From NCBI RefSeq assembly GCF_003248515.1, contig NZ_QFOB01000001.1, positions 535,148 to 599,147 on the forward strand: a stretch of 64,000 nucleotides of DNA. The letters run 5' to 3'. The stretch comes from Sphingomonas sp. (GTDB taxonomy: Bacteria; Pseudomonadota; Alphaproteobacteria; Sphingomonadales; Sphingomonadaceae). The notes under the pieces are model-generated. The model was not told the origin of the DNA, did not search any database, and saw only the letters and a list, made by a program, of their open reading frames with translations. A program made the translations under genes and the position numbers. Of the stretch, positions 1-8,641 are shown piece by piece (position 1 is the first letter of the stretch; every line of letters begins with the position of its first letter).

Positions 1-72
1 GTCAATGCGAGCCCCAAGCTGGCCCGGATGGCCGCGAAGCGCGGATGGCCCGCGCTGAACTGGAGCGCCTGA
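1..72 (+). CDS. C-terminal end of a gene cut by the window edge, possibly a HAD-family hydrolase
   Basis: Frame 1 is open from the first base to a TGA and encodes 23 residues ending in RGWPALNWSA. A basic stretch followed by a GWP motif near the C terminus is common in HAD-IB family phosphatases, but the catalytic part lies outside the window, so the family is a guess. It is co-directional with ftsK about 100 bp downstream. Confidence 0.35.
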   Translation, partial: VNASPKLARMAAKRGWPALNWSA

Positions 73-175
73 GCCGCGCCGAATCGGGCCGAATCGGATC
101 GTGTCGCCATCGCCCGGGTTTGCCCCGGCGGAACATTTGCGGCACAATCGCGGGGCACAGAAGGACGAAGCGGCG

Positions 176-2512
176 ATGGCGACACGGGCTCCCGAGGGGC
201 GCTGGCAGGATAGGGTGGGCCATGTCGGCCGCCGGGGCGGGGCCATGATCGGCGCGCTCGCGATTCTGGCTGCCATCCTGCTCGCGGCCTTCGCACTCGC
301 CAGCTACAAGCCCACCGATCCCGGACTGAACACCGCCGCCGGAGGGCCGCCCGGCAACGTGCTGGGCCTGCCGGGCGCCTGGGCCGCCGATCTGCTGCTG
401 ACGCTGATCGGCCTGCCGACCGTGCTGCTGCTGCCGCCCCTCGCTGTCGTGGCGCTTCGCCTGTGGCGCGGCGTCGGGCCCGGCCGCTGGAAGCGCATGC
501 TGCCGATCGCGCTCGTCGCCATCATCCTGCTCGATGCGGCGCTGGGCTTGTTTCGGGGCGGGACGGGGCTGCCGCTGCCGGCCGGGCTCGGCGGAATCGT
601 CGGCATCGGCGTGTCCGCGGCGGCGGAAGCCGGCCTCTCCCGCCTGCCCGATCCGGCACTGGCGCCCGCGATCCGTCTGGGCGGTGCCGCGCTCCTGCTG
701 GCGATCGGGCTTACCGTGGCGCTGTATTCGCTCGGGCTGGACGCCGGCGAACGCGCCACCCTGTTTCGCCGCCGCGATCGCCTCGACGAGGCGGATGAGG
801 ATTTCGTGTATGACGAGGCGCCCGCCATGGCGGCGGCAACCCCCGCGAAGCGACCGGCCAAGCCCGCTCCCCGCGCCACGATCGTGCCCGACGATGACGA
901 GCCGGCACCACGCACCACGATCACAGCGCCCGCGCCTGCCCCCGTCACCAGCCAGCGCGTCAATCGCGAGCGGCAGACCAATCTGGCGCTGGGCGATACG
1001 TGGGTGCTGCCCACGCTGGATCTGCTCGCGCCCGTGCCTGCGGGTGGCTCGCAGCCGATCGACAAGCCGTCGCTGGAGCGCAACGCGCGCCTGCTGGAAA
1101 CCGTGCTCGAGGATTTCCACGTTCGCGGCCACATCACGGAGGTGCGCCCCGGCCCGGTCGTGACGATGTATGAACTGGAGCCGGCGGCCGGCATCAAGGC
1201 CAGCCGCGTCACCGCCCTTTCGGATGATATCGCGCGCAACATGTCCGCGCTCTCGGCGCGTATCGCCACCGTGCCGGGCCGCACGGTGATCGGCATCGAA
1301 TTGCCCAACCAGAAGCGCGAGGCCGTCTCCTTTTCCGAGATGATCGCCAGCCGCACCTTCGAGGAGCAGGCGCCGGGCACGTTGCCGCTGATCCTGGGCA
1401 AGAATATCGCGGGCGATCCCGTCGTCGCCGATCTCGCGCCCATGCCCCACCTGCTCGTTGCCGGCACGACCGGATCGGGCAAGTCGGTCGGCCTGAACAG
1501 CATGATCCTGTCGCTTCTCTATCGGCTCACGCCGGACGAGTGCCGGATGATCATGATCGATCCCAAGATGCTGGAGCTCAGCATCTATGACGATATCCCC
1601 CACCTTCTGGCTCCCGTCGTGACGGAGCCGCCCAAGGCCATCCGCGCGCTGAAATGGGCGGTGGAGCAGATGGAGGATCGCTATCGGATGATGGCGTCGG
1701 TCGGCGTCCGCAGCCTCGCCTCGTTCAACGACAAGATCCGCGCCGCCAAGGCCAAGGGCCAGCCGCTCGGCCGCAAGGTGCAGACGGGATATGACGCCGA
1801 CACCGGCCAGCCGATCTACGAGGAGGAGAAGCTCGAGTTCGAGCCGTTGCCCAAGATCGTGGTGGTGGTGGACGAGCTGGCCGATCTGATGATGACGGCC
1901 GGCAAGGAAGTGGAATTCCTGATCCAGCGGCTCGCGCAGAAGGCGCGCGCGGCGGGCATCCACCTCATCATGGCCACGCAGCGCCCCTCGGTCGACGTCA
2001 TCACCGGCGTCATCAAGGCCAACCTGCCGACGCGCATCAGCTTCTCCGTCACCTCCAAGATCGATTCGCGCACTATCCTGGGCGAACAGGGCGCCGAGCA
2101 GCTGCTGGGCAAGGGCGACATGCTCTACATGCCCGGCGGCAAGCAGATCGTGCGCGTCCACGGCCCCTTCGTCTCGGACGACGAGGTTCGCGCCGTGGCC
2201 GATCACTGGAAGGCGCAGAAGGCCCCCGAATATATCTCGTCCGTCACCGAGGAGCCCGAGGACGGCAGCTTCGCGATGGACGGCGCCCCGGCCGGCGACG
2301 ATTCGCCCGACGCGCAGCTTTATCGCAAGGCGGTGCAGGTGGTGGCGGAATCGCAGAAGGCATCGACCAGCTACGTCCAGCGCCAGCTCCGCATCGGCTA
2401 TAATTCGGCCGCGCGCCTGATCGACCGGATGGAGAAGGAAGGTGTCGTCGGCTCCCCCGACCATGTCGGCCGCCGCGAAGTGCTGATCGACCGTAACGGC
2501 CAGCCGGTCTGA
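176..2512 (+). CDS. ftsK: DNA translocase FtsK
   Basis: Septum-anchored, ATP-driven DNA pump that clears the dimer-resolution region during division. The 778-residue product has hydrophobic N-terminal segments (one begins MIGALAILAAILLAAFAL), an acidic/proline-rich linker, the motor domain with Walker A (AGTTGSGKS, near residue 430) and Walker B (VVVVDELADLMM, near 562), and a C-terminal winged-helix gamma domain (about 700-765) that reads KOPS polarity. It is short for FtsK because the linker is brief. I chose the ATG behind AAGGACGA; an in-frame GTG 75 bp upstream has no good ribosome site. The gene lies next to lolA, as in other alphaproteobacteria. Confidence 0.95.
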   Translation: MATRAPEGRWQDRVGHVGRRGGAMIGALAILAAILLAAFALASYKPTDPGLNTAAGGPPGNVLGLPGAWAADLLLTLIGLPTVLLLPPLAVVALRLWRGVGPGRWKRMLPIALVAIILLDAALGLFRGGTGLPLPAGLGGIVGIGVSAAAEAGLSRLPDPALAPAIRLGGAALLLAIGLTVALYSLGLDAGERATLFRRRDRLDEADEDFVYDEAPAMAAATPAKRPAKPAPRATIVPDDDEPAPRTTITAPAPAPVTSQRVNRERQTNLALGDTWVLPTLDLLAPVPAGGSQPIDKPSLERNARLLETVLEDFHVRGHITEVRPGPVVTMYELEPAAGIKASRVTALSDDIARNMSALSARIATVPGRTVIGIELPNQKREAVSFSEMIASRTFEEQAPGTLPLILGKNIAGDPVVADLAPMPHLLVAGTTGSGKSVGLNSMILSLLYRLTPDECRMIMIDPKMLELSIYDDIPHLLAPVVTEPPKAIRALKWAVEQMEDRYRMMASVGVRSLASFNDKIRAAKAKGQPLGRKVQTGYDADTGQPIYEEEKLEFEPLPKIVVVVDELADLMMTAGKEVEFLIQRLAQKARAAGIHLIMATQRPSVDVITGVIKANLPTRISFSVTSKIDSRTILGEQGAEQLLGKGDMLYMPGGKQIVRVHGPFVSDDEVRAVADHWKAQKAPEYISSVTEEPEDGSFAMDGAPAGDDSPDAQLYRKAVQVVAESQKASTSYVQRQLRIGYNSAARLIDRMEKEGVVGSPDHVGRREVLIDRNGQPV

Positions 2513-2546
2513 CACCGCCGACCGGGCGCAGAGCAGGGATAGTCGC

Positions 2547-4496
2547 ATGATCAAGCCATGGGTGGCGATCGCCGCCGCCGTCACGATTGCGGGCGCAGCA
2601 TCGGCGCAGGGCCCGGCGACCGCTCCTTCCATCGCCCCGCCCGCCGCGATTACCGGCGATGGCGTGCCTTCGATCCCGGCCGCGCTGGCAGCCGCGACGA
2701 GGCCCTATCTGGAATATCGCACCGCCATCTTCGAGGGCTGGAACCCGAAGACCAGGGCCGCCTTGATCGCCACCAATTTCGGCAATACGCGCCAGCTTCA
2801 TGAAATCGCCGCGCCGATGGGCGATCGGCGGCAAATCTCGTTCGAGGCGGACAATATCGCATCGGGCGAATATGCGCCGCCGGGTGACGCGCTGGTGCTA
2901 CAGAAGGACGTTGGCGGCAGCGAATTCTGGCAGCTCTACACGCTCGATCACGGCCGGCTGACCTTGCTGACCGACGGCAGGAGCCGCAACGAAATGGGGC
3001 CGTGGACGCGCGACGGCCACTGGCTCGCCTACAGTTCCACGCGTCGCAACGGCACGGATACCGATCTCTACGCCGTCGATCCGCGTGACCCCAAAAGCGA
3101 TCACATGATCGCGCAGATGAGCGGCGCCGGCTGGTCGATCACCGGCTTCACGCCGGACGGGACGAGCGCGATCGTGAAACATTATCGCTCGATCACCCGC
3201 AGCGAGCTTTTCCTGATGGATATCGAAGGCGGCGCGATGCGCCCGATCGGCGACCACGGGAAAGAGGTGGCCTATGGCGACGCCCGCTTCGCCAAGGACG
3301 GCGTCCTGTGGGCAACCTCCGACGAGGGATCGGATTTCCAGCGGCTCGGCACGATCGATCCCACCAGTGGTGTCTTCACGCCGATCGCCGGCCAGGCGAA
3401 ATGGGATGTCGAATCATTCTCGATCTCGGCCGAAGGCGATTTCGTCGCCTTCGTCACCAACGAGGCCGGGGTCAGCCGACTCGGCATTCTCAATGCCCGC
3501 ACCGGCACGGTGAGCCAGGTCACGAATCTGCCAACGGGCGTAATCTCCGCGCTGAAGGTCGCGCCCTGGGGTGAGATCGGCCTCAGCCTCGCCTCGGCGC
3601 GATCGGCCAGCGACATTTATTCGGTCGATCCCAAGACGCTGAAGGTGACGCGCTGGACGCAGAGCGAGACGGGCGGGCTGGATCCCGCCGCCAATGTCGA
3701 GCCGGAGCTGGTGACGGTGAAGAGCTTCGACGGGGAAGCGATATCGGGCTTTCTCTATCGGCCCGATCCGAAGAAATTCCCCGGCAAGCGGCCGCTGATC
3801 GTCGATATCCATGGCGGCCCGGAAAGCCAGACGCGCCCCGGCTTCCTCGGCCGCGCCAATTATTATCCGAACGAACTGGGCGTGGCGCTCTTCTATCCCA
3901 ACGTCCGCGGATCGAACGGCTACGGCAAGCGCTTCCTCTCGCTCGACAACGGCCCGTTCAGGCGCGAGGATTCGGTGAAGGACATCGGCGCCTTCCTCGA
4001 TCGCCTCGCCGCCGATCCGCAGATCGATGCCGCCCGCATCGGCGAAACCGGCGGCAGTTATGGCGGCTATATGTGCTACGCCACCGCCATCCGATATGGC
4101 GTGCGCCTGAAGGGCGGCATCTGCCAGCGCGCCATTTCCAGCTTCGTCTCGTTCCTGGAACATACGCAGAGCTATCGCCGGGATCTGCGCCGCGTCGAAT
4201 ATGGCGATGAACGCGATCCGAAGCAGCGCGCCAAGCTGCTCGCCATATCGCCGCTCACGCACATAGCCGATCTCAGGATCCCGCTCGTGATCGTCACCGG
4301 CGGCAATGATCCGCGCGTGCCGCCGTCCGAATCGGAACAGATGGTGAAAGCCGTCCGCGCGAATGGCGCGCCCGTATGGCACGTCTTCGCCGCCGACGAG
4401 GGGCATGGCTATGTGAAGAAGGAGAATCTCGACTATCAGTTCTGGGCGAGCCTCCTCTTCTGGCAGAAGACCCTGCTCGGCCCCGACGCGAAGTGA
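2547..4496 (+). CDS. S9-family prolyl oligopeptidase-like serine peptidase, exported
   Basis: A 649-residue protein with an N-terminal signal peptide (MIKPWVAIAAAVTIAGAASA), a beta-propeller-like region (about residues 60-390) and a C-terminal alpha/beta-hydrolase domain. The catalytic serine is in GGSYGGY (about residue 504), the aspartate in GGNDPRVP (about 588) and the histidine in DEGHGY (about 620), the layout of dipeptidyl or acylaminoacyl peptidases. It probably hydrolyses short peptides in the periplasm; substrate preference cannot be read from sequence. It starts 34 bp after ftsK and is followed closely by lolA, so it may be co-transcribed, although its function is unrelated to either. 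Confidence 0.9.
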   Translation: MIKPWVAIAAAVTIAGAASAQGPATAPSIAPPAAITGDGVPSIPAALAAATRPYLEYRTAIFEGWNPKTRAALIATNFGNTRQLHEIAAPMGDRRQISFEADNIASGEYAPPGDALVLQKDVGGSEFWQLYTLDHGRLTLLTDGRSRNEMGPWTRDGHWLAYSSTRRNGTDTDLYAVDPRDPKSDHMIAQMSGAGWSITGFTPDGTSAIVKHYRSITRSELFLMDIEGGAMRPIGDHGKEVAYGDARFAKDGVLWATSDEGSDFQRLGTIDPTSGVFTPIAGQAKWDVESFSISAEGDFVAFVTNEAGVSRLGILNARTGTVSQVTNLPTGVISALKVAPWGEIGLSLASARSASDIYSVDPKTLKVTRWTQSETGGLDPAANVEPELVTVKSFDGEAISGFLYRPDPKKFPGKRPLIVDIHGGPESQTRPGFLGRANYYPNELGVALFYPNVRGSNGYGKRFLSLDNGPFRREDSVKDIGAFLDRLAADPQIDAARIGETGGSYGGYMCYATAIRYGVRLKGGICQRAISSFVSFLEHTQSYRRDLRRVEYGDERDPKQRAKLLAISPLTHIADLRIPLVIVTGGNDPRVPPSESEQMVKAVRANGAPVWHVFAADEGHGYVKKENLDYQFWASLLFWQKTLLGPDAK

Positions 4497-4545
4497 AGGG
4501 ATGGAATTCAGTGCGGGTTCAATCCGCCGGCCCCATGGCGACGCG

Positions 4546-5160
4546 ATGATCCGATATCCCGCCATGGCGCTTGCCGCCGCCTTCGCCACGCCCGTCCTTG
4601 CCGCCGCACCGGCGCCCGCACCGGACCTTCTCCAGGTCCAGGCGCATCTGCGCGCCGTTTCCACGATGACCGCCAATTTCGAGCAGATCGATGCCTATGG
4701 CCGCACCCGCAGCGGCGTGCTGACGCTCAAGCGCCCGGGCAAGATCCGCTTCCAATATGAAAAGAGCGTGCCGCTGCTGATCGTGGGCGATGGCAAGGCG
4801 CTGACCATGATCGACTATCAGGTGCGACAGGTTTCGCGCTGGCCGATCGGCGATTCGCCGCTGGCCGCCCTGATCGATCCGAATCGCGATCTTTCGAAAT
4901 ATGGCCGGCTGATTCCCGCGCCGGCCGGCAGGATCCTCGTCGAGGGGAAAGATCCGAAACATCCTGAATTCGGCACGATCACGATCGGCTTCACCAAGGC
5001 GCCGGGTGCGCCCGGCGGGCTCGTTCTGGCCGGGTGGACGGTGATGGACGCACAGGGGAATCGATCGACCGTCGTGCTTTCGAACCAGCAGTTCGGGATG
5101 GATATCAGCGACAAAACGTTTCTGTGGCGCGATCCGCGCCCACAAAGTCGCGGTCACTGA
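4546..5160 (+). CDS. lolA: LolA-family outer-membrane lipoprotein carrier
   Basis: Periplasmic chaperone that carries lipoproteins from LolCDE to the outer membrane. The 204-residue product starts with a clear signal peptide (MIRYPAMALAAAFATPVLAA) and shows the family pattern: an early MTANFEQ segment, then GVLTLKRPGKIRFQYE, and an alternating beta-rich body. An in-frame ATG at 4501 would add 15 residues in front of the signal peptide; that ATG directly abuts GAAGGG, too close for a ribosome site, so I prefer 4546. Adjacent to ftsK and xth, the usual alphaproteobacterial context. Confidence 0.85.
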   Translation: MIRYPAMALAAAFATPVLAAAPAPAPDLLQVQAHLRAVSTMTANFEQIDAYGRTRSGVLTLKRPGKIRFQYEKSVPLLIVGDGKALTMIDYQVRQVSRWPIGDSPLAALIDPNRDLSKYGRLIPAPAGRILVEGKDPKHPEFGTITIGFTKAPGAPGGLVLAGWTVMDAQGNRSTVVLSNQQFGMDISDKTFLWRDPRPQSRGH

Positions 5161-5330
5161 TCAGCCATTCATGTTCGCGACAGGTCCCCTGTCCTAAACG
5201 GACTTTGCGGTCGCGGAGCCGCTCCTCGGATTCCCCCCTGTTCCCGAGGACAAAAAGGCCCGCTACCTGCCTGCGTGACGAACGCCAGGTCGGCCCTCGC
5301 TCCAAGCCCCCGGAGCGAGGGCCATTCCTT
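5161..5330 (+). ncRNA. Candidate small RNA or structured 3' UTR between lolA and xth
   Basis: No convincing gene lies between lolA and xth (365 bp). The first 170 bp can fold into consecutive hairpins: GACAGG/CCTGTC with a 3-nt loop, CCTCGG/CCGAGG enclosing a C-rich loop, ACCTG..GCGT/ACGC..CAGGT, and finally a strong terminator stem. This architecture fits a small RNA or a stable lolA 3' UTR. C-rich loops are typical of alphaproteobacterial RNAs that pair with Shine-Dalgarno sequences. I recognise no Rfam family; SRP, 6S, tmRNA and RNase P signatures are absent. The remaining bases up to xth (5331-5525) show nothing I can assign. Confidence 0.35.
5292..5323 (+). terminator. Strong intrinsic-type terminator hairpin
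   Basis: Perfect 12-bp stem (GGCCCTCGCTCC pairing with GGAGCGAGGGCC) around an 8-nt loop, followed by ATTCCTTTT on the plus strand. It ends either the lolA transcript or a separate small RNA. Confidence 0.75.
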
Positions 5331-5525
5331 TTCCGATGACATCGGCGTGGTCGGCGGCTGCATTCGCAGTCTTGGCTCTCACACAGTTTCTGCCAGTCGC
5401 GCCAGCGCCGTGGCCCGTGCGGCTTCCCTTCCCGATAGTCATGCCGCGCAGCCGGGATGACGACGCGAATCGACGGAACGCCCGCCGCTGGCGAAACCCC
5501 GCCCCCGTCGCTACATCGCGCGCCT

Positions 5526-6329
5526 ATGAGCAGCCTCAAGATCGCTTCGTGGAACATCAATTCGGTGCGGGCGCGGATCGGGATCGTCGAACAATTCCTC
5601 CGGACGGAGCAACCCGACATCCTCTGCCTGCAGGAAACCAAGGCGGCAGACGACGTCTTCCCCGCCGATGCCTTCCGCAAGCTCGGCTATATCCACCAAA
5701 GGCTGCACGGCCAGCGCATGCATCATGGCGTGGCGATCCTCAGCAAGGTGCCCTTCCGCGACGCATCCGATTCGTGCTGGCGCTATGACTGGCAGGATAA
5801 TGGCGAGGCGCGCCATGTGGGCGTGTGGCTGGAAGCCGGCTTCCGGCTCGAAAATGTCTATGTGCCGGCTGGGGGCGATATTCCCGATCCGGCGCTCAAC
5901 CCCAAATTCGCGCAGAAGCTGGCCTTCGTCGAGCGCATGACCGAATGGTCGCGCTGCCTGGATGAGCCGACGCTCATGGTCGGCGATTTCAACATCGCGC
6001 CGCTGGAATGCGATGTCTGGAGCCACAAGCAGCTGATCGACGTGGTCAGCCACACGCCGATCGAAGTGGAATTGCTCGGAAAATTGCAGGCCGCGCATGG
6101 CTGGGTGGATCTTGGCCGCCATTTCTATCCCGCGCCGGCCCGGCTTCATACCTGGTGGAGCTATCGCTCGCCCGACTGGACGGTGAATGATCGTGGCCGC
6201 CGGCTGGATCATATGTGGGCAAGCCCCGCGCTTGCCGCGAAGGCGACCCGCCACATCGTACACGAGCCCTGCCGCAACTGGCTGAAACCCTCCGATCACG
6301 TGCCGCTCGTAACCGAGTTCGACGTGTGA
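5526..6329 (+). CDS. xth: Exodeoxyribonuclease III
   Basis: Mg2+-dependent AP endonuclease and 3'-5' exonuclease of base-excision repair. The 267-residue product opens with the family signature KIASWNINSVRAR, then DILCLQETK (metal-binding Glu), GDFNIAP (catalytic Asp-Asn), and near the C terminus RRLDHMWAS and SDHVPLV (Asp and catalytic His). Length matches bacterial ExoIII. A longer reading from 5457 adds 23 non-conserved residues and is rejected. Its stop overlaps the GTG start of ribA by 4 bp, so the two are translationally coupled. Confidence 0.95.
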   Translation: MSSLKIASWNINSVRARIGIVEQFLRTEQPDILCLQETKAADDVFPADAFRKLGYIHQRLHGQRMHHGVAILSKVPFRDASDSCWRYDWQDNGEARHVGVWLEAGFRLENVYVPAGGDIPDPALNPKFAQKLAFVERMTEWSRCLDEPTLMVGDFNIAPLECDVWSHKQLIDVVSHTPIEVELLGKLQAAHGWVDLGRHFYPAPARLHTWWSYRSPDWTVNDRGRRLDHMWASPALAAKATRHIVHEPCRNWLKPSDHVPLVTEFDV

Positions 6330-7396
6330 GCGGCACGGATCCGCGTGCCGCCGCGCGGGCGATCGATGCGCTGCGGCGCGGCTGGCCCGTCACCATCACG
6401 ACCGATCATGGTGCCACCGCGATCCTGGCGGTCGAGACGGCGGACGACCTGCGGCTTGCGGATTATGATCCTGCGGGTGGCGCCGATCTGCTGCTATCCT
6501 CCCACCGCGCCACCGTGCTGAAGCTTGCCAACCAGCGCGACGCGGCGACGCCGGGCCTGCCCGTGCTGATCGAACGGGTGCGCTGGCTGGATCTTCCGGC
6601 GGCGCTGGCGCTGGCGGACCCTGCGAGCGACCTCGCGACGCCGCTCAAGGGCCCCTATCGCACGAAGCCGCTGATCGACGGCGCAGCCGCGGAGGCGGCG
6701 CTGGCGCTGGCCCGTCTGGCCGGACTGCTGCCCGCCCTGTTCCTCCGCGAAGGGGCGGCCGAAGGCTCCATCCCGGTAACGGCGGCGGATGTCGCCGGAT
6801 ATGAGGAACCTTCGAACCTCGCGATCGCCGCGCGCGCCCGGCTTCCCGTCACCGCCGCCGAGCAGGCCGAAATCATCGCCTTTCGGGGGCCGGCCGATTC
6901 CGCCGAGCATGTCGCGCTGGTGATCGGCACGCCGGACGGCACGCCGCCGCTCGTGCGCCTGCACAGCGAATGCCTGACCGGGGACGTCCTCGGCAGCCTG
7001 AAATGCGATTGCGGACCACAGTTGCACGAGGCGCTGCGCGAGATTGCGGGAAGCAGCTGGGGCATCCTCCTCTATCTGCGCCAGGAGGGGCGAGGGATCG
7101 GCCTCGTCAACAAATTGCGCGCCTATGCGCTGCAGGATCAGGGGTTCGACACGGTCGACGCCAATCTGCGGCTGGGCTTCGCGATCGACGCGCGCGATTT
7201 CGGCGTGGCCGCGCGAATGCTGGCCTTGCTGGGGCAGCGACGCATCCGGCTGCTCACCAACAATCCCGCCAAGGTGGCGGGGCTGGAGGCGAAGGGCATC
7301 CAGGTGGTGGAGCGCCTCCCGCTCGCCTTGCCTGCCAATCCGCATAATGCCCATTATCTGGACGTGAAGCGCGACCGGACCGGCCATCTTCTGTGA
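6326..7396 (+). CDS. ribA: GTP cyclohydrolase II with an N-terminal DHBP-synthase-like domain
   Basis: First step of riboflavin synthesis (GTP to 2,5-diamino-6-ribosylamino-pyrimidinone phosphate). In this 356-residue protein the C-terminal half carries the zinc cysteines in SECLTGDVLGSLKCDCG and the catalytic region RQEGRGIGLVNKLRAY. The N-terminal ~170 residues resemble 3,4-dihydroxy-2-butanone-4-phosphate synthase (DALRRGWPV.. start) but lack its usual acidic metal-binding motifs, so that domain is probably inactive. Starts on GTG overlapping xth by 4 bp and overlaps the next gene by 4 bp. Confidence 0.9.
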   Translation: MSGTDPRAAARAIDALRRGWPVTITTDHGATAILAVETADDLRLADYDPAGGADLLLSSHRATVLKLANQRDAATPGLPVLIERVRWLDLPAALALADPASDLATPLKGPYRTKPLIDGAAAEAALALARLAGLLPALFLREGAAEGSIPVTAADVAGYEEPSNLAIAARARLPVTAAEQAEIIAFRGPADSAEHVALVIGTPDGTPPLVRLHSECLTGDVLGSLKCDCGPQLHEALREIAGSSWGILLYLRQEGRGIGLVNKLRAYALQDQGFDTVDANLRLGFAIDARDFGVAARMLALLGQRRIRLLTNNPAKVAGLEAKGIQVVERLPLALPANPHNAHYLDVKRDRTGHLL

Positions 7397-7893
7397 TCCT
7401 GACGGTGGATACCGGCGCGGGCCTGTTGCGCGGCCCCACGGGTGAGATCGCCTGCAGCCTTGGCCGGAGCGGACCGATCGCGGCAGTGGACAAGCGCGAG
7501 GGCGATGGCGCCACGCCCCTCGGGGATTGGCCGATCCGGGGCCTTTTGCTGCGGCCGGATCGTATCGCGCCGATCCGCACGGCCTTGCCCTGGCGCTGGA
7601 TCCGCGCCGATGACGGCTGGTCGGATGATGCCGCCGATCCGGCCTATAATCGCCCCGTTCGCCATCCCCATACGCATTCGGCCGAGCGGCTGTGGCGCGA
7701 AGACCCGCTCTATGATCTGATCGTCATACTCGGCCACAATGACGCGCCGCCCGCAGCCGGCATGGGCAGCGCGATCTTTCTCCATTGCTGGCGCGATCGG
7801 GCCACCACCGAAGGCTGCGTGGCGGTGGCGAAGACGGATCTGATCGCGCTGGTCGAGCGGCTAGCGCCGGGGGATGTGCTGCGGATCGCCTGA
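7393..7893 (+). CDS. YkuD-type L,D-transpeptidase-like protein, no signal peptide
   Basis: A 166-residue protein related to the ErfK/YbiS/YkuD catalytic domain. Near its C terminus FLHCWRDRATTEGCVAV corresponds to the family HGT..S.GC motif, with the catalytic cysteine in TEGCV; the usual HG is LHC here. DGATPLGDWPI at about residue 40 is also typical. It lacks a signal peptide or membrane segment, so a classical role in peptidoglycan cross-linking is uncertain. GTG start overlapping the ribA stop by 4 bp. Confidence 0.75.
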   Translation: MILTVDTGAGLLRGPTGEIACSLGRSGPIAAVDKREGDGATPLGDWPIRGLLLRPDRIAPIRTALPWRWIRADDGWSDDAADPAYNRPVRHPHTHSAERLWREDPLYDLIVILGHNDAPPAAGMGSAIFLHCWRDRATTEGCVAVAKTDLIALVERLAPGDVLRIA

Positions 7894-7942
7894 AACAGGC
7901 GAATGCCCCTGCCCGCGCGGGGGCCTGATATCAGCGAGCGAC

Positions 7943-8620
7943 CTATGCCCGCTCGCCGAACAGTGCCGTCCCCACCCGAACGCAGGTGGCGCCCAGCATC
8001 GCCGCCGTCTCATAATCGCCCGACATGCCCATGCTGAGCCCGGACAGGCCATGGCGCCGCGCCAGCTCTCCCAACAACGCAAAATAGGGAGCCGCTTCCA
8101 CGCCGGCAGGCGGCACCGCCATCAGGCCCACGATCGGAAGCCCCGCCGCGCGCGCCACATCGAGAAGGCCGGGCAGATCATCGATCGCGCAGCCGCCCTT
8201 TTGCGGCTCTTCCCCGATGTTCACCTGAATATAGCAATCCGGGCGTCGCCCTCCGGCCGCCATGGCTTCCGCCAGCGCCTTCACCAGCGACGGGCGATCG
8301 ACCCCATGGATCGCATCGAACAGGGCCACCGCCTGCGCCGCCTTGTTCGACTGGAGCTGGCCGACGAGATGCAGGCGCACATCGGAAAATTCCGACTTGA
8401 GCGCGGGCCATTTCGCCTCGGCTTCCTGCACGCGATTCTCGCCGAAGCTGCGCTGGCCGGCCTCCAGCAGCGGCCGGATGGCATCCGCCGTGTGCATCTT
8501 GGAAATCGCGATCAGTTCGATCTCATCGGGCGCGCGACCGGCGAGGCCGGCGGCGCGCGAGAGCGCTGTTCGGACGACGCCGAGGCGCTGCGCTGCGGTG
8601 AGGGGTTCGGGCTGGGCCAT
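7943..8620 (-). CDS. YggS/PROSC-family PLP homeostasis protein
   Basis: Cytosolic pyridoxal-5'-phosphate-binding protein with the alanine-racemase N-terminal barrel fold; the family keeps PLP balanced and has no known enzymatic activity. The 225-residue product shows the PLP lysine in LIAISKMHTADAI (usually AVSK), then FGENRVQEAEAKW, HLVGQLQSNKA, NIGEEPQKGG and, near the end, LSMGMSGDYETAAMLGATCVRVGTALFGER. I chose the ATG giving MAQPEPLTAAQRL; an upstream in-frame ATG adds 12 non-conserved residues and would overlap the divergent gene. Confidence 0.9.
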   Translation of the reverse strand: MAQPEPLTAAQRLGVVRTALSRAAGLAGRAPDEIELIAISKMHTADAIRPLLEAGQRSFGENRVQEAEAKWPALKSEFSDVRLHLVGQLQSNKAAQAVALFDAIHGVDRPSLVKALAEAMAAGGRRPDCYIQVNIGEEPQKGGCAIDDLPGLLDVARAAGLPIVGLMAVPPAGVEAAPYFALLGELARRHGLSGLSMGMSGDYETAAMLGATCVRVGTALFGERA

Positions 8621-8623
8621 CGC

Positions 8624-8641
8624 GCCCCTATAGGGAGGGGC
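8624..8641. promoter_or_regulatory. Dyad between divergent start codons of yggS and the ThiE-like gene
   Basis: The two start codons are 21 bp apart and the gap is almost wholly one dyad (GCCCCT, 6-nt loop, AGGGGC). Each arm supplies purine-rich sequence in front of one start codon, so it at least provides ribosome-binding sequence. A regulator site is possible but unproven. Confidence 0.3.

Noticed and set aside
2..2632. Very long open frame (876 residues) antisense to ftsK
   Set aside because: It mirrors the ftsK gene; high GC at third positions suppresses stops on the other strand. Its translation is rich in Arg, His and Gly with no family motif.
4501..4545. tRNA-like GGTTCAATCC segment before lolA
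   Set aside because: No acceptor, D or anticodon arms can be formed around it.
5161..5330. Known housekeeping RNA (SRP, 6S, tmRNA, RNase P) in the lolA-xth gap
   Set aside because: None of their conserved core sequences is present; kept only as an unassigned candidate RNA.
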